Shown: positions 6,607 to 13,672 of the stretch, in pieces
Layout: the number at the start of each line of letters is the position of its first letter
Position numbering within the stretch: position 1 is the first letter of the stretch
DNA from: Pseudomonadota bacterium
GTDB taxonomy: Bacteria; Myxococcota; Polyangia; Polyangiales; Polyangiaceae
Direction: 5' to 3'
DNA: 15,655 nucleotides
Assembly (NCBI GenBank): GCA_023419055.1
Contig: JAEZYO010000168.1
Span: 1-15,655 of the forward strand
Notes under the pieces: generated by a model
Databases searched by the model: none
What the model saw: the letters and a program-made list of their open reading frames with translations, nothing else
What the model was told of the DNA's origin: nothing
Translations under genes and position numbers: made by a program

Positions 6607-9078
6607 TTACGGCGCTGCGTCCGAGCAGCAGCGGAAGCCGACGTCGGCGTTCGCGAAGCTCGGCTTCTCGAGGACGAACGAGAAGTTGCAGGCGGTGGCC
6701 GGGCCGAAGGACGAGTAGCCGCCGCCACGCACGCGGAAGTACTCGAAGGTCAGCGGATCCGCGTCCGTGCTGACACCGCTCGACGTCCACTCGGCGACGT
6801 TGCCGCTGAGGTCGAAGATGTCGTTCGTCGTGGAGGCGCCGCTGGAGCCGTACTCGGTGTGGCAGGCCGCGACGCTGCCACTCGCCCAGGGCTTGCCCGT
6901 GCAGTAGCCGCCGCTGCAGACCTCTCGACTCGCGCACTGAGCGTCACCGTTGCAGGTGCAGAAGCCGTCGGTGCAGGTGCCGCTGAGGCAGTCGCTGTTG
7001 GCCGTGCAGAAGCGTTTGTCGTTGCAGATGTTCTGGGCGTAGGTGGTGGGGTTCGTGCTGAACGACCAGGAGGCAGTCGGAGCCGTGACCTCGTCCTCGC
7101 AAGCTTCTTGCCACTCTGCTTGCGTGCACAGGCGCATCGGGTTCCCGGCGCTGTTCTTGATCAGCTTGCAGGCGGCCTCCGCGGCTGCCTGGTTCACGAA
7201 GGTCCAGGGGAGGCGGTTCGGGAACTGGCAGGCGCGTTGGTTGTCGATGATGCCCGAGTTGCTCGAGGTCGCGTCGGGGCGAGAGGCCTCGTACTGGCCA
7301 ATCCAAACGTTCACGCCCGCTACGCTCGTCTGAACCATGTTGTCGACGAGGTTGGTGCAGGTGACCGGTTGGGTGCCTGCTGCGTTATAACAGATGGCGC
7401 CAGGCCCGGGCACGCGCTCGTCGATCTGACCGTCGCAGTTGTCGTCGATGCCGTTGCAGGTCTCGGTTCGTCCCTTGTTGGGGGTGGCCGTGACGCTGCA
7501 GGCGACCGAGCCGTTGCTCTGGCAGATGTTGACGCCGTTCGCCTGGCAGGCGCCTTGGCCCGCGAAGCAGGTCGGGTGACAGAAGTTGTCGATGCAACCG
7601 TAGCCGAAGGAGCACTGGCTGTCGTTCGAGCAGGTGCAGCGGCCGCCGTTGCAGCTGTTGCTCCCGCATTGATTGTTGCCCGTGCACGCCTGGTAGGCGT
7701 TCAAGCCCTCGTCGATGCGGCCGTCACAGTTGTTGTCGAAGTTGTCGCAGAGTGTCTCCGGTGAGGAGTAGCCCACCGACGCGTCGAGGGTGATCTTGGA
7801 GTTCAGGGAGGCGTAGTTGCAGAGCCACTGACCGCCGCTGCAGGCGGGCGCGGCGCCGGCGCAAGGGCCACCCTGAAGGCAGAAGTTCGAGGTGCCGAGC
7901 ATGTCGTTGTCGGCGGCGTCGACCTTGCCGTCACAGTCGTTGTCCTTGCCGTCGCAGACCTCGGCGGTCGGCGGCCAGACCTCACACTTGTGCTCGCAAC
8001 CTTCGTTGCCGGGGGTCTGGAGCAGATCCTTCCAGCCGTCTTCGCAGGCCTCGAGCTTGCAGACGCCGTTCTCGCACTTCTCGAGCTTGGCGTGCGGGAT
8101 GTCGTCGCAGACGTTCCCGCAGGTGCCGCAGTTGTTGATGTCGCCGACCGCCTCGCCGAGCTTGAAGCCTTCGTTGTTCGTGCCGTCGCAGTCGTTGTCG
8201 ACGTTGTCGCAGAGCTCGAGGCTCGGTCCGACGGTGGTCGCCGCCGGGACGCAGACGATCTGCTGCCCATTGCACACCGTGACACCGGGCGTGCACTGGC
8301 CCTTGCAGTCGCCCCCCGGGCAGAGGTCCTCGCAGGGGACGCCGGCACCGGGAGCGCCCTCGTCGATATCGCCGTCGCAGTCGTCGTCGAGGCCGTTGCA
8401 GGTCTCGTCGTCGCTGGTCTTGGTGCAGGCGTACTCGCAGCCGTTCTCGTGGACGCCGTCGTTGTCGTAGTAGCCGGCTTCGCAGCCGCCCGTCGCGATG
8501 CGGCAGCGCCACTCGTCGGTGTCGACCTCCACGCAGGCGGGCATGGCGTGTGACAGGTTGCAGACGTTGTTGCAGCTCCCGCAGCTGTCCACGCTCGTGA
8601 GATCGAAGTCCTCGTCGACCTCACCGTCGCAGTCGTTGTCGAGGCTGTCGCAGAGCTCCTTTCCGCCGTTGGTCTCCACGCAACCCTTCTCGCAGCCGTC
8701 GCCCTCGAGATCGTTCGCGTCCAGGTAGCCGGGGAAGCACATGTCGATGGCGCATTCCCCCTTCACGCACTTGGGGAAGGCGTTCTGGAAGTTGCAGACG
8801 TTGCCGCAGCTCCCGCAGTTGAACGGGTCGGTCTTGGTGTCGTCGCTGCAGCTCGTGTCGCCGCCGGCGTTCTCGTTGCCTTCTCCGCCGTCGCTGGGGT
8901 CGACGTTGCTGGTGCCGCCGGTGACGACGACGCCGGAGCCACCGCTGCCACCCTTGCCACCGCTGCCGCCCGTCTCGGCGCCGGGCTCGATGTCCTCACA
9001 TTTGAAGCAGAAGGCCTCCGTCGTACAGCCCGTGCCCGTCAGGGCGATCAAAGTCGCGCAGAGCGCGTACGTCTTCAT
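6607..9078 (-). CDS. Lipoprotein with MopE-type motifs and interrupted FGE/SUMF1-like domain
   Basis: This 823-residue protein begins MKTYALCATLIALTGTGC, a probable lipoprotein signal with Cys18 as lipid site (the lipobox is imperfect). A Gly/Ser stretch follows. Residues 143-556 hold six motifs of type CxxxDxDCxGxxDE (first CDSLDNDCDGEVDE, last CNGIDDNCDGQIDE), known as the putative metal-binding motif of MopE-like proteins. Between them are three NCGxCGNxC cysteine repeats. From about 590 (WIGQYEASR) to the end is an FGE/SUMF1-like domain: MRLCTQAEWQEAC, IFDLSGNVAEWT, FRVRGGGY, DVGFRC. It is interrupted at about 683-730 by a cysteine-rich insert. The two catalytic cysteines of true formylglycine-generating enzyme are not at their places after GGGY, so enzymatic activity is doubtful and a structural or binding role is likely. 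The start was chosen from GGGAG four bases before ATG 9078; the upstream gene stops 11 bases earlier, so the two form an operon. Confidence 0.9.
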   Translation of the reverse strand: MKTYALCATLIALTGTGCTTEAFCFKCEDIEPGAETGGSGGKGGSGGSGVVVTGGTSNVDPSDGGEGNENAGGDTSCSDDTKTDPFNCGSCGNVCNFQNAFPKCVKGECAIDMCFPGYLDANDLEGDGCEKGCVETNGGKELCDSLDNDCDGEVDEDFDLTSVDSCGSCNNVCNLSHAMPACVEVDTDEWRCRIATGGCEAGYYDNDGVHENGCEYACTKTSDDETCNGLDDDCDGDIDEGAPGAGVPCEDLCPGGDCKGQCTPGVTVCNGQQIVCVPAATTVGPSLELCDNVDNDCDGTNNEGFKLGEAVGDINNCGTCGNVCDDIPHAKLEKCENGVCKLEACEDGWKDLLQTPGNEGCEHKCEVWPPTAEVCDGKDNDCDGKVDAADNDMLGTSNFCLQGGPCAGAAPACSGGQWLCNYASLNSKITLDASVGYSSPETLCDNFDNNCDGRIDEGLNAYQACTGNNQCGSNSCNGGRCTCSNDSQCSFGYGCIDNFCHPTCFAGQGACQANGVNICQSNGSVACSVTATPNKGRTETCNGIDDNCDGQIDERVPGPGAICYNAAGTQPVTCTNLVDNMVQTSVAGVNVWIGQYEASRPDATSSNSGIIDNQRACQFPNRLPWTFVNQAAAEAACKLIKNSAGNPMRLCTQAEWQEACEDEVTAPTASWSFSTNPTTYAQNICNDKRFCTANSDCLSGTCTDGFCTCNGDAQCASREVCSGGYCTGKPWASGSVAACHTEYGSSGASTTNDIFDLSGNVAEWTSSGVSTDADPLTFEYFRVRGGGYSSFGPATACNFSFVLEKPSFANADVGFRCCSDAAP
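6890..7026 (-). other. Cysteine-rich insert inside the FGE-like domain
   Basis: The encoded stretch (about residues 685-730 of the lipoprotein) reads SDCLSGTCTDGFCTC, then DAQCASREVC and GGYC. It stands between the strand ending YAQNIC and the conserved part IFDLSGNVAEWT. It resembles the cysteine module found once more in this protein and once in the upstream protein. Confidence 0.7.
7501..7740 (-). repeat. Cysteine module copy in the FGE-like lipoprotein
   Basis: The encoded segment runs from a MopE-type motif (RIDEGLNAYQAC) through NNQCGSNSCNGGRCTC and DSQCSFGYGC to PTCFAGQGAC. The order and spacing of its cysteines match the segment at 10801-11040 in the upstream gene, so the two are paralogous modules. 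Confidence 0.75.
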
Positions 9079-9082
9079 GTAA

Positions 9083-9087
9083 CTCCC
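9083..9087 (-). promoter_or_regulatory. Ribosome binding site for the 9078 start
   Basis: GGGAG lies four bases before the ATG and within the 11-base gap after the upstream stop codon. It favours ATG 9078 over the in-frame GTG at 9093, which would overlap the upstream stop. Confidence 0.55.
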
Positions 9088-9089
9088 GC

Positions 9090-12000
9090 TCACGAGGCAC
9101 CTCCCACGAGGCTCTCACCGTTCTGACGGCGACGGCGCCGCGCCATCGCCAAGAGCACGGTCATCACCGACGCCAAGCCGAGGGCGCTGGTTTCGGGCCG
9201 AGCGCCGACTCGGCAACCACAGCCACCGCCGCCCGTGGCGAGGCCGTACACGCCGTTCTTGGCGTCGCCCTTCGAGACGGTGCCGCCGCTAGCGTTACTG
9301 CCGCCCGAGCTCTTGCTGCCACCGCTCGAGTCCTCACCACCGTCACCCGGTTGATCGGTGCCGCCGGAGCTATTGGTCCCGCCGTTGGCGTCGCTGCCGC
9401 CGCTCGAGCTGTTGCTCCCGCCGCTGGAAACGCTGCTGCCGCCGCTACCGCTGCCGCTGCCGTTACCGCTGCCGCCGGAGCCGCCGCCGATCGTGACGCA
9501 GTAGCCGTCTTCGCACTTGAAGCCGCCGGGGCAGGGGAACTCGCCGCCGCCGCAGGGCGGAGCGCACTCACCGGCGATGCACGCCGAGCCGGCAGGGCAA
9601 GGTTCCGGAGAGTCTGCCTCGCCGTCGCAGTCGTCGTCGAGCATGTTGCAGATCTCGACGCCTGGCTGAACGTCACCCTTGCAGACCTCGATGCCCGCGT
9701 CGCAGGTCCATTTACCGGGCTTGCAGGGGGGCTCCGACTGATCCGCCGGTGGCTCGTTGCAGTCCGTGCCGAGCGAGTGATCCGGGTCGTTGTCGACCAC
9801 GTCCGGAAGCTCGTCGACCGAGCCGTCGCAGTCGTCGTCCACGCCGTTGCAGACCTCTGGCGTGCCCATGCCGTTCGGCTTGCAGTAGATCTTCCACTCG
9901 TTGTCGACCTCTTCGCACACCTTGGTGCCGCCGCAGCCCGCTGCCGCGCAGGCGTCACCGATGCCGGGGATGTCGTCGACCTCGCCGTTGCAGTCGTTGT
10001 CGAGGCCGTCGCAAATCTCTCCGCTCGGGCCCTGACCGCCGTCGCACACGACCTGCGAGTCCGAGCACTTGTACGTGCCGTAGCCGCAGACGCCCACGCC
10101 GCAGAGGTCGTTGCCGCCGGCTTGATGCTTGCAGCACTGGTCACCGGTGACTGGAGTGGACGCGGGCGGCAGCGCCGGGACGCCTTCGTCCGTCGAGCCG
10201 TCGCAGTCGTCGTCGAGACCGTTGCAGATCTCGGTCGTCGGGATCTGCTGCCCGAAGCACTCGCTGGACCAGCAGTTGGCCGCGTTGCACTCGACGCCCG
10301 GCATGCCGGTCACGCCGTTCGCCTGCGCCACGCAGGTCTCGGTGCCCGATCGGCAAATGCCGACACAGGACCACTCGCCGTTGACCAGGGTGCAGCCGGC
10401 GGGGTTGGCCGCGCCGGGCTTGTAACACTTGCGAGCCTGACCGTCGGTCACGCCGTTGCAGTCGTCGTCGAGTCCGTTGCAGAGCTCGGTGAGGGGCCCC
10501 TGTGCCGGGATGCAGACCGGCGCGCCCGCCTGGCACTGCACGATTCCGGGCTCACAGATGCCGGTGGTGGTGCCACACGGGCCGCCGACGCCGACCAGAT
10601 CCGGATCGTTGCTGTCGACGATGTTGTCGCAGTCGTCGTCGATGCCGTTGCAGATTTCGGGCTTCGGCGTGCACTGCGGGCAACCGTTCGGGAACCCTTC
10701 GTCGATGATGCCGTCGCAGTCGTCGTCCTGGCCGTTGCACACCTCGGGCGTGCCGGTTCCGGGCGTGAGAGGCGTGCAGCCAGCCTGTCCGTCATCCACG
10801 CAGCAGGTGCCGCCGCACTTGCGCACGCCTTCCTTCAGGCAGGCGTTCGAGCCGATGAAGCAGCTCGGGCGACAGAAGCTGTCAGCGGCGCACGAGTACC
10901 CGTTCGCGCACTGGGAGTCGTCGCCGCCGCTACAGGTACAGCGCCCCTTGTTGCAGGTGCCGCTGCCGCACTGCGCGTTGGTCTCGCAGTCCTGGTAGAC
11001 GTTGAGTCCTTCGTCGATGCGGTCGTTGCAGTTGTCGTCCGCGCCGTTGCACTGCTCGAACTTCACCGTATCGGCGACGATGTCGGCGAAGGCGGTCTCG
11101 ATCTCGGTCTGGTTCGCGGCGATGGGAGCGACGGTCCTGCCGCTGCCACCGTTCGTCATCATGTTGTTGAGCACGGTGGAGTCGAGACCACCCGTGTTCC
11201 CCATGCCCATCGTGTAGATCTTGACCGGATTCGTCGCGTTGACGGACCGCAAGGCCGTTACAGCGGCGGGCGGAGCAGTATTTTGAGCATCACCGCTCTC
11301 GCAGTTGTCGTTGCCATCGGTCATGACGACGAGCACGTAGGGGCGGCAATCGAGCTTGGGATCGTGCAATGGGCTGGCGGCGTTGTAGGTGCCGAGGCCG
11401 ACTTTCGAGACCGCGAAGATCGGCTGGTACCACTCGCTCTGCGCGGACTCGATGGACCAGGCGAGCGGCGTGTTTCCGCCGGCTCGAATCTCAGGGTTGC
11501 GTGGAACGCCGCCGGCCACACCGGTCGAAGAACAGATGTCCTCGACGAAATCCACCCACTTTCGCACGTTTTGTGAAGAAGTGGCGGAGGGGCTGACGAG
11601 CACGCGCCCGCCGTTGCCGTCGGTGCCACAGGAGCCGTTGAAGGTGAGGTTCAGGTTGATGTCGACGTCGTCGGCGCGGCAATACTGAGTGCCGTTGACG
11701 TTGTCGCAATCATTGTCGCCATCGCCGATGCCGAGACCGCTGTTGCCATCGCAGGAGTCGTTGTTCGTGCAGGAGCAGGCATTGAAGCCGGTCCCACCGA
11801 TGTTGGTCAGACAGGTGCCAGTGTCGCAGGCGCTGTCCACCTGACAGCCGTCCGGAACGTTGTCGAGGCTGACGTTGAGCTCGGCATAGTTCGAGCCGGT
11901 GCCGTCGTTGTAGCGACGACCCCAGAGGAAGCTGCCGACCGGCGTCGTCGCGCAGTATTTCTCGTCGCTGCAGCCGCTCGACTCGCGGAACCGCATCAAA

Positions 12001-13112
12001 CCGAAGTCCAGAACGCTCGAGTGAGCATTGACGACGTTGGAGAGGGCCTGCTTCGCGCCGAGCATACGGCTCGGGGTTCCGGCGGTCGACACCTTGTGCG
12101 TGTCGCGGCCACCGTTTTGAGCCGTACAGCTCCTGTTCTGGCTGCAGGCGAACGTCGCGCCGTTGACCGTGCCGATGTTGTTGTCGCAGAAGACCGCGGT
12201 GGCGTCGCTGTCGCCGCCAGCGCCCGTGCCGCTGTCGAAGCGATCCAGCATCGAGCCCGACGTGTCGAGCAGCACCATCATGCGCGCCTTGATGAGCTCG
12301 GGCGGAACCACCAACATGGCGATCGGGGGCGCGTCGATGTCGAAGCTGATCGCCGCGGGGAAGGCGATGTTCCGCGGGTCGTAGTCGAGGCGAGCGAAGC
12401 CGTCTTCTTCGAGGCGGAGCGCGGCGTTCGCGGTCTTTCCGTCGGCGCCCACGATCAACGCTTCGCTGATCTTGAGCCGCTCGTAGCCCTTCTCGTCCAC
12501 CAGCGAGGTCTGGTTGCGGCTGGACTCCTTCTGCTTGAGGATCTTGGCGAGGTCCAGGCTCCAGACCAGGTTGTTCGGAGCGGTCTCGTCCTTGATGACG
12601 AGCATGGTCCTGAGGCGGTTGTGGCTCGCGCTCACGACCATGTCGATCTGGTGCCAGACGTCACCGTAGACGGCGCGCCCGTCGGCCAAGGTCTCGGGGG
12701 TAACGTCGCGGCCGCCCACGGGAGCGAGCACCAGAGTCTGCTCGGGGTTCGCGATCGGCCGAGCGACGAGGCTGCCGGCGCCGAGCCCGCCGAGCTCGAA
12801 GTCGATGTCCATGGCCGCGTTGCCGGTCGGCTCCGGGATGAGGAGCCTGCCGTGCGATCGCAGTCGCGCGTCGGTGTTGGCAGCAAGGCGGTCCCTGAAG
12901 ACGTCGCCCTTCTGTGCCAGCGCATCCAAGAGGCGATAGTCACTCGGAAGCCGGTCGCTCACCGGGAGAGCCGCGCCTTGTGCCGCGCTGGGCTCTGAAG
13001 CCTCGCCGGGCTCCAAGCTCTCCGAAGAGCACGCCACCAGGGCCCCTCCGCCGGCAGCGAGGATCCCTGCCGACACTACAATCCGCCTGAGTCTTCTACG
13101 AAGCGTACTCAT
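9090..13112 (-). CDS. VWA-domain lipoprotein with MopE-type motifs and MYXO-CTERM-like tail
   Basis: This 1340-residue protein has a basic N-terminus and lipobox LVAC (Cys28). A region of about 230 residues with no named domain follows. The von Willebrand A domain covers about 275-680, with MIDAS residues Asp283-Thr-Ser-Gly-Ser287, a Thr in GNTPLAW near 548 and Asp in VVMTDGND near 596, so metal binding looks intact. It carries a long cysteine-rich insertion. Residues 688-1170 have eight CxxxDxDCxGxxDE motifs plus the shared cysteine module. A Gly/Ser linker at about 1208-1281 leads to GCGCRVG, a hydrophobic segment (LGLASVMTVLLAMA) and RRRRR: the layout of MYXO-CTERM tails, which in Myxococcus direct proteins to the cell surface. 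It is the first gene of a two-gene operon. The start is backed by AAGGAG seven bases upstream. Adhesion or matrix binding is likely; the ligand is unknown. Confidence 0.92.
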   Translation of the reverse strand: MSTLRRRLRRIVVSAGILAAGGGALVACSSESLEPGEASEPSAAQGAALPVSDRLPSDYRLLDALAQKGDVFRDRLAANTDARLRSHGRLLIPEPTGNAAMDIDFELGGLGAGSLVARPIANPEQTLVLAPVGGRDVTPETLADGRAVYGDVWHQIDMVVSASHNRLRTMLVIKDETAPNNLVWSLDLAKILKQKESSRNQTSLVDEKGYERLKISEALIVGADGKTANAALRLEEDGFARLDYDPRNIAFPAAISFDIDAPPIAMLVVPPELIKARMMVLLDTSGSMLDRFDSGTGAGGDSDATAVFCDNNIGTVNGATFACSQNRSCTAQNGGRDTHKVSTAGTPSRMLGAKQALSNVVNAHSSVLDFGLMRFRESSGCSDEKYCATTPVGSFLWGRRYNDGTGSNYAELNVSLDNVPDGCQVDSACDTGTCLTNIGGTGFNACSCTNNDSCDGNSGLGIGDGDNDCDNVNGTQYCRADDVDINLNLTFNGSCGTDGNGGRVLVSPSATSSQNVRKWVDFVEDICSSTGVAGGVPRNPEIRAGGNTPLAWSIESAQSEWYQPIFAVSKVGLGTYNAASPLHDPKLDCRPYVLVVMTDGNDNCESGDAQNTAPPAAVTALRSVNATNPVKIYTMGMGNTGGLDSTVLNNMMTNGGSGRTVAPIAANQTEIETAFADIVADTVKFEQCNGADDNCNDRIDEGLNVYQDCETNAQCGSGTCNKGRCTCSGGDDSQCANGYSCAADSFCRPSCFIGSNACLKEGVRKCGGTCCVDDGQAGCTPLTPGTGTPEVCNGQDDDCDGIIDEGFPNGCPQCTPKPEICNGIDDDCDNIVDSNDPDLVGVGGPCGTTTGICEPGIVQCQAGAPVCIPAQGPLTELCNGLDDDCNGVTDGQARKCYKPGAANPAGCTLVNGEWSCVGICRSGTETCVAQANGVTGMPGVECNAANCWSSECFGQQIPTTEICNGLDDDCDGSTDEGVPALPPASTPVTGDQCCKHQAGGNDLCGVGVCGYGTYKCSDSQVVCDGGQGPSGEICDGLDNDCNGEVDDIPGIGDACAAAGCGGTKVCEEVDNEWKIYCKPNGMGTPEVCNGVDDDCDGSVDELPDVVDNDPDHSLGTDCNEPPADQSEPPCKPGKWTCDAGIEVCKGDVQPGVEICNMLDDDCDGEADSPEPCPAGSACIAGECAPPCGGGEFPCPGGFKCEDGYCVTIGGGSGGSGNGSGSGSGGSSVSSGGSNSSSGGSDANGGTNSSGGTDQPGDGGEDSSGGSKSSGGSNASGGTVSKGDAKNGVYGLATGGGGCGCRVGARPETSALGLASVMTVLLAMARRRRRQNGESLVGGAS
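9205..9240 (-). other. Coding segment of MYXO-CTERM cysteine motif
   Basis: This encodes GGGGCGCRVG, the Gly/Cys element that begins MYXO-CTERM-type tails. The hydrophobic stretch and five arginines follow in the next 35 residues, ending 12 residues before the stop. Confidence 0.75.
9270..9495 (-). repeat. Gly/Ser low-complexity linker coding region
   Basis: About 75 codons encode mainly GGS-type units (GGSGNGSGSG, SSGGSNSSSGG, SGGSNASGG). Such linkers commonly span the cell wall or outer surface before a C-terminal anchor. The repeats make it prone to length change by slippage. Confidence 0.8.
10801..11040 (-). repeat. Cysteine module copy in the VWA lipoprotein
   Basis: The encoded segment runs from RIDEGLNVYQDC through NAQCGSGTCNKGRCTC and DSQCANGYSC to PSCFIGSNAC. 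It matches the segment at 7501-7740 in order, spacing and many residues besides cysteine. Confidence 0.75.
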
Positions 13113-13119
13113 CCCGAAG

Positions 13120-13125
13120 CTCCTT
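13120..13125 (-). promoter_or_regulatory. Ribosome binding site of the VWA lipoprotein
   Basis: AAGGAG on the minus strand, seven bases before the ATG at 13112, gives a good start site in front of the lipoprotein signal. Confidence 0.7.
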
Positions 13126-13165
13126 GCTCCCTGCTTGCGCTCCGAAGACAGGAAGACAGCAGAGG

Positions 13166-13195
13166 ACTATAACGTAAGTAATACGGAGCTCGTAA
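13166..13195 (-). promoter_or_regulatory. Candidate sigma70-type promoter of the surface operon
   Basis: On the minus strand TATAGT (complement 13166-13171) lies 18 bases after TTACGA (complement 13190-13195). The -10 match is good and the -35 match is weak, which would suit an activated promoter. A start about seven bases on would leave an untranslated leader near 45 bases. The region is clearly more AT-rich than its surroundings. Confidence 0.45.
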
Positions 13196-13231
13196 GTGTC
13201 TAAAGTGAAGGCGCGTGCGATGACCGTAAGT
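13173..13231 (-). promoter_or_regulatory. Three ACTTACG direct repeats at the operon promoter
   Basis: On the minus strand the heptamer ACTTACG occurs three times in the same direction (complements at 13173-13179, 13191-13197 and 13225-13231). The steps are 18 and 34 bases. The middle copy overlaps the -35 box, one lies just upstream of the -10 box and one is further upstream. This is the pattern of a regulator binding site; the regulator is unknown. Confidence 0.45.
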
Positions 13232-13672
13232 TCATGTCCTTGCCCTCTCCTCCTTGGACCTACAGCGCTCAGCGGCCGGGCGTGAGCAAGGACCGGCGAG
13301 CGCGCGCTCTCATTTCCCTTCGTGCGAGGCGCGCGGTCGAAATGATGGCGCCAGAGCTCGGCGAGATGAGCCACGATTCAGCTCGGATCGGCATTGTTCA
13401 TCAGGTTCCGATGAGTGCCGATTCGTGCCTGATCATCTTCGGTGATCGATCGCGCCTCCTCCTCCGGCAGCGCGTTAGCTGCTGCGTGCGCTCATCGAGC
13501 GATGCGCTCGCGATACGGCGGCTCTCGGCGGGTTCGAAACCTGCCGAGCCTGCCGGGCCTGATGAAGGCAGATGTAGCGAGCGGTGGGTGCTTTTGCGCG
13601 GACTCGCTGCGAACCTGCTGTCTCGAGCGGCCGGTTCGTGAGGTAGCGCGCGACAACCCCGCAGGCAGGCGC
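13232..13672. other. Gap between GH8 gene and the surface operon
   Basis: Frames of about 90 to 135 codons exist on both strands, but none has a domain, a ribosome binding site or codon bias. A hairpin of eleven pairs with one mismatch lies at 13524-13548 (CTCGGCGGGTT facing AACCTGCCGAG), 125 bases past the GH8 stop. It may help end that transcript but has no T-run. Confidence 0.5.

Noticed and set aside
9351..11576. Plus-strand open frame of 741 codons
   Set aside because: It mirrors the repeated acidic motifs of the minus-strand VWA lipoprotein; the Val/Ala-rich translation has no domain or start signal.
13096..13374. Minus-strand open frame of 92 codons overlapping the operon promoter
   Set aside because: It covers the promoter and start of the VWA gene and reads as unstructured sequence.
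13524..13548. tRNA T-arm-like hairpin with TTCGAAA loop
   Set aside because: The stem and loop fit a T arm, but the following bases have no complementary acceptor strand upstream, and no D or anticodon arm can be drawn at proper spacing.
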